Source of the DNA: Roseisalinus antarcticus
GTDB taxonomy: Bacteria; Pseudomonadota; Alphaproteobacteria; Rhodobacterales; Rhodobacteraceae
Length of the DNA stretch: 37,952 nt
NCBI RefSeq assembly: GCF_900172355.1
Contig: NZ_FWFZ01000030.1
Span: 1-37,952 of the forward strand
Direction of reading: 5' to 3'
In this document: in pieces, positions 1-8,292 of the stretch
Layout: every line of letters starts with the position of its first letter
How positions within the stretch are numbered: the stretch's first letter is position 1
Notes under the pieces: model-generated
Databases searched by the model: none
Seen by the model: only the letters and a program-made list of their open reading frames with translations
What the model was told of the DNA's origin: nothing
Translations under genes and position numbers: made by a program

Positions 1-127
1 TGCCATCGTCGCCGCGCAGGGTGTTGTTGCCGCTGATGGCGTAGATCTCGTCATCGCCCTTCCAGCCGCGGAAGGTGTCGTTGCCCGTGCCGGTGACGAT
101 GATGTCGTCGCCGGACCCGCCGGAGCC
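1..127. repeat. 127-bp inverted terminal repeat, left copy (contig-end overlap)
   Basis: Bases 1-127 are the exact reverse complement of 37826-37952. Identity breaks at 128-129, and similarity continues with only three mismatches to about base 187. The sequence encodes RTX repeats in both flanking genes. An exact length of 127 equals a common maximum k-mer size in de Bruijn assemblers, so this is best read as a shared graph node, not a mobile-element end. Confidence 0.9.
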
Positions 128-3100
128 GCGGTCATCCCCGCTGCGCCCCTCCAGCCGGTCGTTGCCCGCGCCGCCGTAGAGCGCGTCGTCATCCGCGCCG
201 CCGTCGACCAAGTCGTGGCCGCGTCCGCCGTCGAGACTGTCGTTGCCGTCCTCGCCAAAGAGCTTGTCCGCGCCGCGATTGCCGCTGACCCGGTCGTTGC
301 CGGCCAACGCTCTGAACGTGTCGGCGGCCCCTGTTCCGATCAGGACATCGTCCCCGACCGTGGGCGTCGTCCTGAGGTCCGTTGTCGTCAATTCGAGAGC
401 ACCGATATCCATGGCCGGGCCGGCGACGCGAGCCTCGCCACGTGCGTCGAAGGGCACCGGCTCGGTCCTGTCGTCGTCCCCGTCCATATCCAGCCAATCC
501 GGGGGCACCGTGCCGCCGCCCGCATTGATCAGCAGGCTGCCGGCCAGCGGCTTCATGGTCTGGACCGGGCCACCATTGTCGGCCAGCGCCGCCAGCCGCG
601 GATCCAGCCGGCTTGCGTCGTTGCCGACGATATTGCCGTTCTGGCCGTTGACGAAGAGGGCCGCGTCGTCTCCGTTCTGGCCCGTCCCGATCAGGTTGTT
701 CGCCGAGATGAACCCTGTCTTCAAGAAATCAGTGTCATCGCCGTCGACCGCGACGTCATGGCCTTTGCCACCGGCCGCGGTGTTTCCGGCGACCACGGAC
801 GACGTCACCTGTGTTGTCAGGTCGTCGTATCCGCTGCTCGAGATACCGCCGCCCGTTTCTGCCGAATTGGCGACGATGGTCGATGACTGGACCAGCAGCA
901 GGCCTGACTCAGAATTGTTGATCCCTCCGCCACTATCCTCGGCGGTATTGCCTGACACGGTGGACTGCACGATCCGAACAACGTTGTCATCGTTTCCATA
1001 GTTCAACAAACCACCGCCGTCGCTGGTTGCGGTATTGCCCAAAATCGTGCTGTTCGTAACCGTCAGGTCAGAGGTCTCGGCATAGACGCCACCGCCGTTT
1101 CTTGCCGTGTTTCCACGAATGGTCGTTGCTTCTATCGAAGCGGCACTGTCTTCGAAGTAGAAGCCACCACCGTCACGCGTCGCAGAATTTCCGGTCACCC
1201 GGCTGTTCGACATCGCAAAAAAGCCGTCCCCGCTCCAGATCCCGCCGCCTTCTCGACGGGCCGTGTTGTCGGCGAAGGAGCTGTTGGTGATAGTGACATC
1301 GTCGCGATAGCTGGACAGACCGCCACCAAGCTCGTCGGCAAAGTTTTTGGACACAGTGCTGTCACGGATTGTCAGCCGGGCGCCATGGTTGTCGCCGTAG
1401 GAGTAGATCCCGCCCCCGTGATCGTCGACGCGATTCCCCGAAATCGTGCTTCCGGTGATGGTCAGCCGTGTGCCGTCGAAATAAATGCCGCCCCCAAACT
1501 GAGCATATCCGCCGGTTATGACCAGGTTCGACAGCGTGGCATCGGCCGCAGCGCCGGTAACCCGGAAGACCTGGTCATTGTCGTCCCTGTTCTCGTTTGC
1601 CGCGGCATCCGTCAGCACCAGGCCGTCAACGGTGCGTGTCGCGTCGTCGCCGGCGGTGTCGCCGGTGATGAGTATGTCGGGGGTGCCGTCGCCATCGATG
1701 TCGCCCTCGATCTCGACCGCGCCGATGATCTCGAGCGCTTCTTTCAGTCGCAGAAGTCGATCATCCGGCGCCAGGTCGAAGGTGATCCGGTCGGCCGTTC
1801 CGGGGGAGAAATTGGAGGAGATCAGCGCCTCGCGCAGAGAGATCTTGCCATCGGCCCCGTCGATCAGGTCCTCGGACGTGGTGACGATGAAATGCTCGGC
1901 GATGCCCTCGACCGCGCCGATGTTCGGGGCCGGGCCGACCACGCGGGGATTGCCGTTCGCATCGACGGGCAAGGTCTCGGTGACATTGTTGTCGCCGTCG
2001 ATATCCGAAAGGTCCGCGGGCAGGGCCGAGGTGTCGGAGGCGTCGATCAGCGGGCTGCCCGCGAGGGGCTCCATGGTCGGGACCGGCCCGCCATTGTCGG
2101 CCAGGGCGCCAAGCATGGGGTCGAGCGGTGCGGACGACGTGCCGACCTGGTCGCCGCTGACACCGTCGACGAAGCTGCCTCCCGCATCGCCAACGCCGAT
2201 GAAGTTATGACCGCCGGATTGAAGGGCGGCGATACCGAAGCTGGATGACACGATATCCGCGCCACCTCCGGGCAGCGTGCTGCCGGCAATGACCGAAGAC
2301 GTGATCTTGACGAGCCCTGAGGAACCGTCGAGCAGGACCTGGCCATTTGCCGCTGCCGGGGCATTTTCGGTGATCGTCGAACTTTCGATCGTCAGGTTCG
2401 TGTCAAACGACCGGATCGCAGCGCCAAGGAATGCCTGGTTTCCCTGAAACGTCGTATTCGTCAGCGTGACGTTGCCGCCACTCAGGTCCAGCGCACCTCC
2501 GTAGTCGGCCGCATTCCCCGAGAAGGTCGAGTTGAAGATCTGCGCACTCGACGTGATGTTGCCAAATGAGATCGCCCCGCCCACGGTCGCGGATGCAAAT
2601 TCTTCGGCCGGGTCCGGCGCGGCGCGGTTGTCCAGAAAAGCTGACCGCCCGATCGTCAGGCTGCCCTTGGTGTAAATCGCGCCGCCGTAGAAGGCGGTGT
2701 TGTCGCGCAGCGTCGCGTCCTCGAGCGTCAGCGATGTGCCATTCGCCGCCCGAATGGCGCCACCCACGGGACCGTTCTGGCCACCGGCCGCCCCTGTCAG
2801 AAACCCGTCTTCCAGGATCAGGCTGCGCAGGGTCACCGCGATGCCCGACTGTGTCAGGTCAAAGATGCGGCCGTTCCCGTCGGCGGAGATCGCGATGTCG
2901 GGCCGGTTGTCGCCGTTGGTGTCCCCGTCGATCGTCACGCCCTGCGCCAGCGCGAATTGCCCCTGGGTGAGCGTGAGCGTTCCGGCCAGATCGTCAGCGA
3001 AGGTGATCGACCCGCCGTCGGAGACCAGGTCCAGAGCCTCGCGCAGTGTCAACTCGCCCGCTCTGAAATCTCCGTCGTTCTCGTCGGCGAGGCTGTCCAC

Positions 3101-4204
3101 CACGATGTACGACCGGTTGCCGATCCCGAATTCATGGGCGCCGATGTCCGTCCTGCCGAAGAACGTCCGAGAGACCCCGTTCGCCGCGATGCCAAGCCTC
3201 TCGCCGGTGTTGTTGTCGCCGTCGGCGTCGAGCGTATCGCTCGGCAGATCCGAATTGGCGCCCGCGTCGCGCAGCGGAGAGCCGCCTTCGAGCGTCAGCG
3301 TGGGCACCGGCCCGACGGTATCGACAAGCGGGCCCAGGCCGGGGTCGGTCAGATCGAATTGATTGTTCCCGGCATCGAAGAACTTGGGGTCTTCGCGGGG
3401 ATCGGTCGCAAAGGCGCTGTTCCGCGCGAAAAAGCTGCCGGAGGACGCGATGTCCGACAAGGCGCCGTTCGCGCTCTCCCGATTCTCGGCGAAGACCGAA
3501 TTGACGATCTTGATGACGGTGGGAAAGCTGGCGTTGGTGTTGAAGCTTGCCGCCGCGCCGCCGGTGTTGCCGGCCACCGTGACGTTCGCAAGCGTGGCCG
3601 AGGCGAAACCGACCTGGAATGCGCTGCCGCCATACGCGGAGTTGCCTGTAAAGGTCGTGTTGGCGAGCGTGAGTTCGCCGCGCGAGTAGAGCGCACCGCC
3701 GTAGTCGGCTGCCGTATTGCCGCTGAAGGTCACGTTCGTAGCGGTAACGTCGCCAAGGGCATAGACCGCGCCGCCAAGACCGTAATCGCCAGAGCCACGC
3801 ACCCCCGCATTGGCCGTGCCCCCGGTGAAATATGTGTTCACGGCCTCGACGCGGCCCTGGGTCGAGACGATTCCGCCCGGGCCGGTGACAGGCCCGCCGC
3901 CAACCAGCGTCAGCCCGTCAAGGCCGAGCGTGCTGCCGGCATTTGTGCCGGTGAAGGTCGGCTGTAGACCGGCGCCGGTGTTCTCGAGGATCAGATCGGC
4001 GGACCGGCCCGTCGGCCCCACAAGCTCAAGATCCTGGCTGAAGACAAACCCGCCATCGACCTGGATCGTCGCACCTTTCAGAAACGCCGCGAAGGCGATG
4101 GTATCGGGTCCGGAACTGAGTTCGGCCAGCTGCATGGCCTCGGCCAGGGAGGTTCTGCCATCCGTGCCATCGATGCCGGTCGTGTCTGTATCTACGAGGA
4201 TCAT
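1..4204 (-). CDS. RTX exoprotein with three CSLREA/beta-helix modules, partial (C-terminus beyond left edge)
   Basis: The frame stays open for about 1,401 codons and leaves the window at base 1. The product has three similar modules. Each opens with a CSLREA-like motif (RTSLAEAM near residue 18, LTLREAL near 388, ISLREAL near 790). Each continues with right-handed beta-helix repeats of the form FxGNxA...GGGIY, as in Pmp-like passenger domains, and closes with a choice-of-anchor-Q-like stretch (LADNGGPVPTM, then DIGAxE). From about residue 1,285 come glycine/aspartate RTX nonapeptides (GGAGNDRLEG, GTGNDTFRG), so calcium-dependent folding and type I secretion are expected; no signal peptide is seen. 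The ATG at 4204 is preferred because GAGG lies 8 bases upstream and the protein then starts at the module strand MILVDTD. An in-frame ATG at 4228 has no ribosome site. Likely an adhesin or matrix protein; the ligand is unknown. No secretion genes are in the window. Confidence 0.88.
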   Translation of the reverse strand, partial: MILVDTDTTGIDGTDGRTSLAEAMQLAELSSGPDTIAFAAFLKGATIQVDGGFVFSQDLELVGPTGRSADLILENTGAGLQPTFTGTNAGSTLGLDGLTLVGGGPVTGPGGIVSTQGRVEAVNTYFTGGTANAGVRGSGDYGLGGAVYALGDVTATNVTFSGNTAADYGGALYSRGELTLANTTFTGNSAYGGSAFQVGFASATLANVTVAGNTGGAAASFNTNASFPTVIKIVNSVFAENRESANGALSDIASSGSFFARNSAFATDPREDPKFFDAGNNQFDLTDPGLGPLVDTVGPVPTLTLEGGSPLRDAGANSDLPSDTLDADGDNNTGERLGIAANGVSRTFFGRTDIGAHEFGIGNRSYIVVDSLADENDGDFRAGELTLREALDLVSDGGSITFADDLAGTLTLTQGQFALAQGVTIDGDTNGDNRPDIAISADGNGRIFDLTQSGIAVTLRSLILEDGFLTGAAGGQNGPVGGAIRAANGTSLTLEDATLRDNTAFYGGAIYTKGSLTIGRSAFLDNRAAPDPAEEFASATVGGAISFGNITSSAQIFNSTFSGNAADYGGALDLSGGNVTLTNTTFQGNQAFLGAAIRSFDTNLTIESSTITENAPAAANGQVLLDGSSGLVKITSSVIAGSTLPGGGADIVSSSFGIAALQSGGHNFIGVGDAGGSFVDGVSGDQVGTSSAPLDPMLGALADNGGPVPTMEPLAGSPLIDASDTSALPADLSDIDGDNNVTETLPVDANGNPRVVGPAPNIGAVEGIAEHFIVTTSEDLIDGADGKISLREALISSNFSPGTADRITFDLAPDDRLLRLKEALEIIGAVEIEGDIDGDGTPDILITGDTAGDDATRTVDGLVLTDAAANENRDDNDQVFRVTGAAADATLSNLVITGGYAQFGGGIYFDGTRLTITGSTISGNRVDDHGGGIYSYGDNHGARLTIRDSTVSKNFADELGGGLSSYRDDVTITNSSFADNTARREGGGIWSGDGFFAMSNSRVTGNSATRDGGGFYFEDSAASIEATTIRGNTARNGGGVYAETSDLTVTNSTILGNTATSDGGGLLNYGNDDNVVRIVQSTVSGNTAEDSGGGINNSESGLLLVQSSTIVANSAETGGGISSSGYDDLTTQVTSSVVAGNTAAGGKGHDVAVDGDDTDFLKTGFISANNLIGTGQNGDDAALFVNGQNGNIVGNDASRLDPRLAALADNGGPVQTMKPLAGSLLINAGGGTVPPDWLDMDGDDDRTEPVPFDARGEARVAGPAMDIGALELTTTDLRTTPTVGDDVLIGTGAADTFRALAGNDRVSGNRGADKLFGEDGNDSLDGGRGHDLVDGGADDDALYGGAGNDRLEGRSGDDRGSGGSGDDIIVTGTGNDTFRGWKGDDEIYAISGNNTLRGDDG

Positions 4205-5010
4205 GACGCGCACCTCGGACCGGTCCATGTCGCGGGGCGGGCCGGGCCGCGCAGTTCGGGCTTGCAAGAGCCGCTCGGATTGGAATTGGCTGTCTTCATC
4301 AAGGTCATGACTTTTGCCCCCCGGTTCACGCCGGCAAACACACAACCGTCGGACGGCGGATCCGCGGCGCGACGCGCAGCCGGCGCCTGGTCTGACACCC
4401 CGATCCCCGGTTTCGGCTGAACGCAGCCAGTCCCATTCGGTAGAGAGGGTGCAACATTATCCTTCGTGCGGCAACGATTGCGACGGATTCCACGTGGCCT
4501 TTTGAGAGCCGGGCCCACCGATGCCCGGTTTTCCATCCCGCCCGGTCGGTCGACAGCCCGGGACCCTGCGGTCCCTCCGGGCGCCGGACCCGCGTATGCC
4601 GCCTCTTGCCTCCGGGCCTCGGCCACACCGGGTCGAGGACTGCACCGGCCGAGGACTGAACCGGCCTCTGTCCGGCTTGAGCACCCATGGGGCATGTAGG
4701 GTCAGCGACCGGTCAGACCGGTCTTTCCGCGCTTCAAGATCTGGGGGGCGGTGGCGTCTCGGAACTGTTGGGGCTGGCTGCCCTTCGCGGGGCGGCTTTC
4801 GTAGTCCGGTCGAACAACGCGGGCCGGAAGACGCGGCCGGTCCGGGATCGGACCGGCCTGAAGATGGATCACAAGCGGCTGATCCAAGGAAAACCTTACT
4901 GACCGCAGGCGCAAGGTCGCGCGATGCCGGCGTCACGGACCCCGGTCTTGTCAGACGTCACCCTTTTCCAAGGGCGCCGCGCGTCACCTTCAGCCGGGCA
5001 TGACGCGCAT
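4205..5010. other. Gene-poor region upstream of the RTX gene
   Basis: Several short open frames overlap on both strands, but none has a ribosome site, recognisable domain or consistent protein character. A frame in phase with the RTX gene is open from about 4454 to 4205, but it is rich in Arg/Gly/Pro and lacks a good start. Visible structure: a hairpin at 4556-4582 (GGGACC, loop CTGC, GGTCCC, with outer GCCCGG/CCGGGC arms), a 16-bp tandem duplication at 4634-4665 with one mismatch, and GACCGGTC twice, one base apart, near 4711-4727. The RTX promoter must lie here, but no clear -35/-10 pair was seen. Confidence 0.5.
4634..4665. repeat. Two tandem copies of a 16-bp unit
   Basis: The unit CGAGGACTGCACCGGC is followed directly by CGAGGACTGAACCGGC, a single mismatch. 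It lies in the gene-poor stretch and has no evident function; a local duplication is the simplest reading. Confidence 0.6.
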
Positions 5011-5487
5011 TCAATCCTCCAGGCTTTCTTCCCTCTTCTTGTCGACGATTTCACGCTCCTCCTGCTTGCGTGCGAGGAACCGCTCGCCATAGCCGTGGAT
5101 TTCGTCCTCGGGGACTTCCTGGCGGGCCTGCGTGAAGACCTCGTCCTCTTCCTCGTCGATGTGATGGTGGTAGTCGTGGTCGAGCTTGCCGAACTTCTCC
5201 ATCCAGCCGGCGGAGGACATGTCCATGCTGTTCAGCTCCTCCATCAGATCGTCGAGCTCCTGATGTTCGTGCACCGAATGCCGCGCGACGTCCTGACCCC
5301 AGGTCTTCGATATCAGCTTGGAATAGAACGTCTCTTCCTCGGCGGCGGCGTGGCTTTTCACCTCGTAGTAGAATTCCGACCAGGCCGCCTGACGATCTTC
5401 GCTGGCGCCTTGGGTGTCGCGGATCCTGTCGAGCAGATCGCGATGCTGCTGGTGGTCGGCCTTGATTGCCTCGTAGATATCTGGCAT
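5011..5487 (-). CDS. Hemerythrin HHE-domain protein
   Basis: A 158-residue cytosolic protein with the hemerythrin four-helix pattern. Likely di-iron ligands are in DHQQHRDLL (residues 11-19), HAAAEEE (about 46), HEHQEL (about 75) and HDYHHHIDEEE (about 101). Such proteins bind O2, NO or iron, or act in oxidative-stress protection; which applies here cannot be told. The C-terminus is charged (about 30 residues, KKREESLED at the end). The frame extends upstream to 5610, but the ATG at 5487 is chosen because GGGAG precedes it by 6-7 bases and the protein then starts MPDIYEAI, a usual start for this family. It stands alone, with no gene partner on the same strand. Confidence 0.85.
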   Translation of the reverse strand: MPDIYEAIKADHQQHRDLLDRIRDTQGASEDRQAAWSEFYYEVKSHAAAEEETFYSKLISKTWGQDVARHSVHEHQELDDLMEELNSMDMSSAGWMEKFGKLDHDYHHHIDEEEDEVFTQARQEVPEDEIHGYGERFLARKQEEREIVDKKREESLED

Positions 5488-6443
5488 CGGAAACTCCCTT
5501 CCCAAGAGGTGTCTGTCATCCATCGGATGGCTTGTGTTGATCATACAACGGCGAGCCCGTCCCCTGGTTCCCCGGGCGATGAGTTCGTCCAACGGTGCCG
5601 CAACCCGCATCGACAGGCACTTTCGGAAATCACCGCGCCCGCCTTCCGCCCAGGCGGCGGCGTTGATGTCGCGGAACGTCCCGACGAGCGCCTCTCAGGT
5701 CGATGCATCGGGTGAGATCGGCCGGTGTCATCCGCCCCCAAAGCCTTGTCGCCGGGCTGTTCGTTTCAGGCCCCGCGCATGTCCCGCGACTTCGTCGAGA
5801 TCCGCGAGCAGGTCCGAGGGCCGCTCCAACGACGGGCCACGCTGGGTGCCCTCCGCATCGGAGCCCGCGCAGCACGAGCGCCCGTCTTCGCCTGTCAGGA
5901 AGGTCCGCCCCACCGCGATGCCGCCATCGGTCACGGGATGAAGGTGAACCTGGAAAAGACCGCCGAAGCTGAAGGGGTCGAACAATGCGGACTTCTGCAA
6001 GAGGCCGCCCTCGCTGCGCGGGCCCCACTGTCAGGCTGGCCGCCTTGGTGGCAGTTTCGAGCGTGCTGCAGGCCGCGACGATCCCGCCATTCACGAGCTC
6101 TGCGAGCGGCGGCACAGGGCCGATGCCGCTCGATCTCTTTGCGGGTCTTCGGAGACCGTCATATCTGAGGGCCAAGGTGCCTGGCCGGTAGAGCCACGGC
6201 ACGTTCTCGGAACGATCCTGCAATGTGTCGCACGAAGCATGCCATTTCGGCGCATGGCGCCAGCGTCGGCCATCGCCGGCTCTGAGAGCTGCCCCGATCC
6301 GCGCACGCCGGTGCTTGATTGGCGGGGTGCCGCGGGACTTCGGAAAATGGCCTGCGGAGGCGCCGTCAGGGCATCGCTCACTCAGGCGAGACAAGACATG
6401 GCGCAGGTCTTTTCGAACGCTGCGCCAAGGCCGTCGGCGGAGG
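5488..6443. other. Region without an intact gene
   Basis: Nearly 1 kb separates the hemerythrin gene and the EamA permease gene, both on the minus strand. Overlapping frames exist on both strands, the longest on the minus strand from 6538 to 5630, but it is Arg-rich and resembles no family. Some minus-strand segments have protein-like composition (see 5728-6000), suggesting decayed genes. The hemerythrin promoter should lie in its 5488-5600 end. Confidence 0.45.
5728..6000 (-). pseudogene. Possible gene remnant, unidentified
   Basis: About 90 codons in one minus-strand frame have mostly G or C third positions and protein-like composition (for example FGGLFQVHLHPVTDGGIAVG), unlike the Arg/Pro-rich neighbours. 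The frame has no good ATG (TTG at 6000) and may continue upstream as PRSEGGLLQKSALF. The HLHPVTDGGIAV part faintly recalls the last strands of a PAS domain, but this is a guess. A separate minus-strand frame nearby (6030-6190) also looks protein-like, consistent with a frameshifted relic. It could also be a chance open frame. Confidence 0.22.
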
Positions 6444-7331
6444 TCAGCGGGTCCTGGGCCTGCTTCCGAGGACATCGGCGACACCGGCGCCAATGACGAG
6501 AGCCGTGCCGAGGACCTCGACGAGGCCGAAGGGTTCATCGGTCAAGACGGCGGCGCTGCCGATGCCGACCACCGCTTCCATTTGAAGGAGGATCCCGAGC
6601 CGGCCAGGATCCAGGTGCCTGGCCCCCCACAGCAGGCCCCACATGACCGGTATCATGAAGGCGACCGCGGCCAGAACCAGCCAGGGAACCAGGTCTTGCA
6701 GGACAGCCCCGTCTGGCGCTGCGCCCATGACCTCGTCGGGCAGCACCAGCACAAGGCAAAGCGCGACCGCGCTGCCAAACAGGAAGAAGGAGAAGACATT
6801 CTCGAACGTGTCCACGTCGGATGTCCTGCGTATCCACAGGGACCCGCAGGCCCAGACCGCGCCGGACAGCAGCGCCAACGTGTCGCCGATGTTCTGTGGA
6901 AGCGGAAAGCCCGTTCTGCCGCCCAGGATCGTGACGAGCCCGGCCAGCCCGAGTATCAGCGCCAGCGACCGGGCCTTCGTGATCCGCCGTTTCAGGATCA
7001 GGAGTTCGAGAATGGTGCTCCAGACCGGGGTGACATAGAACAGGATCAGGGCTCGGGCGACGTCGGTGAGCAGCACACTCTCTGCATAGAGCGCGACCGC
7101 ACCGCCGGCGAGAAGTCCCGCGACGGCATTCCCTGCGCCGCCAGGCTGTCCGCGCAGAATTCGCAAGATTGCGAATGGCAGCAGGACCAGCGCGGGCACG
7201 GCAAGGACAGCCAGCGTGGTCCAGCCGGCCGCAAGCCCGCGCTCCTCGAACGCCCGAAGCGGCAGCCAGAACAGACCCCATGCCGAGGCGGCGGCGATTA
7301 CGACGACGATCGGAGAACGTTCGGTTTGCAT
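6444..7331 (-). CDS. EamA/DMT-superfamily permease
   Basis: A 295-residue inner-membrane protein with about ten hydrophobic segments arranged as two EamA halves. The first half includes SAWGLFWLPLRAFEERG and VLLTDVARALILFYVTPVW; the second starts near GDTLALLSGAVWACGSLWI and ends in VLGTALVIGAGV. The length is normal for the drug/metabolite transporter superfamily, whose members export or import metabolites, amino acids or purines; the substrate cannot be assigned. The ATG at 7331 begins MQTERSPIVVV just before helix 1; longer versions of the frame are Arg-rich and discarded. No strong ribosome site is visible. It is divergent from the XRE-cupin regulator gene, so that regulator may control it too. 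Confidence 0.85.
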   Translation of the reverse strand: MQTERSPIVVVIAAASAWGLFWLPLRAFEERGLAAGWTTLAVLAVPALVLLPFAILRILRGQPGGAGNAVAGLLAGGAVALYAESVLLTDVARALILFYVTPVWSTILELLILKRRITKARSLALILGLAGLVTILGGRTGFPLPQNIGDTLALLSGAVWACGSLWIRRTSDVDTFENVFSFFLFGSAVALCLVLVLPDEVMGAAPDGAVLQDLVPWLVLAAVAFMIPVMWGLLWGARHLDPGRLGILLQMEAVVGIGSAAVLTDEPFGLVEVLGTALVIGAGVADVLGSRPRTR

Positions 7332-7605
7332 GGCCCGTCCAGACCCCACGGAAGGAGGCCGCGCAAGGCCTTTTCCCCGAGATCCGGGTGACCGGCGATG
7401 GGCCGTGCAGGTCACGGCGCGGCGGTCTGCCCGGGGCCCGGCAAGCGGACGCCACCAGGCCGCGCGGCCGGGTCGCCCGTGCGCAACGTCCGTGCGCAAC
7501 GTCCGGACGAAGCACTCGACCCGCGCCGGTCCCTGTTGCCTCGGAAGTGCCCGCCCGAACCGGCGCCGGGCACGAATTTCGCCAAGATCTAACAATTTTC
7601 GTTGC

Positions 7606-7622
7606 ATCTAATTTTTTTAGAT
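7606..7622. promoter_or_regulatory. Inverted repeat, candidate operator of the XRE-cupin regulator
   Basis: ATCTAA, five T, TTAGAT forms a perfect 6-bp-arm inverted repeat; a third half-site, ATCTAAC, lies at 7587-7593, 19 bases upstream. It is 58 bases before the regulator start in the only AT-rich part of the region. XRE-cupin regulators often autoregulate through such sites; binding here is inferred. Confidence 0.45.
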
Positions 7623-7640
7623 GGAAGCCTGTTCTTTGTC

Positions 7641-7667
7641 GTCACCAGTCACCAGTCACCAGTCACC
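7641..7667 (+). repeat. Heptamer tandem repeat GTCACCA, nearly four copies
   Basis: Three full GTCACCA units plus GTCACC lie in direct tandem 13 bases before the regulator ATG, where a ribosome site would be expected; none is seen. Copy-number change would alter spacing in the leader. Confidence 0.85.
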
Positions 7668-7680
7668 GGGCTCCCGCTAG

Positions 7681-8292
7681 ATGTCAGACGTCGAAGAACT
7701 TCCGAGCCCGAAACCGGGCGGAGCGCCGAACGTTGGGCCGCGCATCCGGACCCTGCGCCGCAGCAGGAACATGACCCTGCAGGACCTCGGAAGCGCCTCG
7801 GGCCTGTCGGTCGGCTATCTCAGCCAGCTTGAACGCGACATCGCGACGCCGTCGATGTCGTCGCTGGCGCGGATCGCCCATGCGATGGGGGTGCAGATCG
7901 GGCACTTCATGCCGGTCAGCGGGGCGGCCGGGATCGTCAACCGCGCCGCAAGCCGCGAGACGACGTGGATCAACGAGGGCGGGATGACCTACCAGCGGCT
8001 GCACGGGGATTTCCCGGGCGCCACCTTCTCGGCCTTCCGGATCACCCTGCCGCCCGGCTTCGTCGGCGAGATCGACCGCCACGACGGCGAGGAATTCGTC
8101 AGCGTCGAATCCGGCCAGGTGCGGTTCGACATAGACGGCCATCGCCACGAGCTCGCCCCCGGCGACACGATGCATTTCCGGTCGGACATGCGGCACCAGG
8201 CCTTCAACCTCTCGGAGACCGCGGCGGCGGTGGTCTTCTGGCTGGGCACCTCGCCGGTCCTGCGGCTGCGCGACGGGGGCTCGCGTGTCTAA
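7681..8292 (+). CDS. XRE-family regulator with C-terminal cupin domain
   Basis: A 203-residue DNA-binding protein. Residues about 20-75 form an XRE helix-turn-helix (IRTLRRSRNMTLQDLG, then SVGYLSQLERDIATPSMSSL). Residues about 120-195 form a cupin (HDGEEFVSVESGQVRFDIDG, then LAPGDTMHFRSDMRHQAFN) that would bind a small effector. This is the architecture of PuuR-like regulators of transport and catabolic operons. Its stop overlaps the GTG start of the oppB-type gene, so it is the first gene of the transporter operon and probably its local regulator, perhaps autoregulating at the inverted repeat at 7606. No ribosome site precedes the ATG; a heptamer tandem repeat occupies that position. The ligand may be related to the transported peptide or amine (inference). 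Confidence 0.9.
   Translation: MSDVEELPSPKPGGAPNVGPRIRTLRRSRNMTLQDLGSASGLSVGYLSQLERDIATPSMSSLARIAHAMGVQIGHFMPVSGAAGIVNRAASRETTWINEGGMTYQRLHGDFPGATFSAFRITLPPGFVGEIDRHDGEEFVSVESGQVRFDIDGHRHELAPGDTMHFRSDMRHQAFNLSETAAAVVFWLGTSPVLRLRDGGSRV

Larger units (their letters stand above)
7332..7680. promoter_or_regulatory. Divergent control region between permease and XRE-cupin/opp operon
   Basis: This 349-bp region is GC-rich on the permease side and turns AT-rich between about 7574 and 7622. It contains an inverted repeat at 7606-7622, a related ATCTAAC half-site at 7587-7593 and the heptamer array at 7641-7667. No consensus -35/-10 pair is clear. Promoters for both divergent units are expected here. 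Confidence 0.5.

Noticed and set aside
215-4310. Plus-strand open frames of 100-336 residues across the left end (for example 1385-2248 and 2957-3967)
   Set aside because: They are antisense shadows of the RTX gene, with the Val/Arg/Gly-rich composition of reversed beta-helix codons; the minus-strand frame has repeats, motifs and continuity.
6225-7391. Plus-strand frame of 388 residues opposite the EamA gene
   Set aside because: Gln/Arg/Asp-rich, typical of the complement of a hydrophobic membrane protein; no domain.
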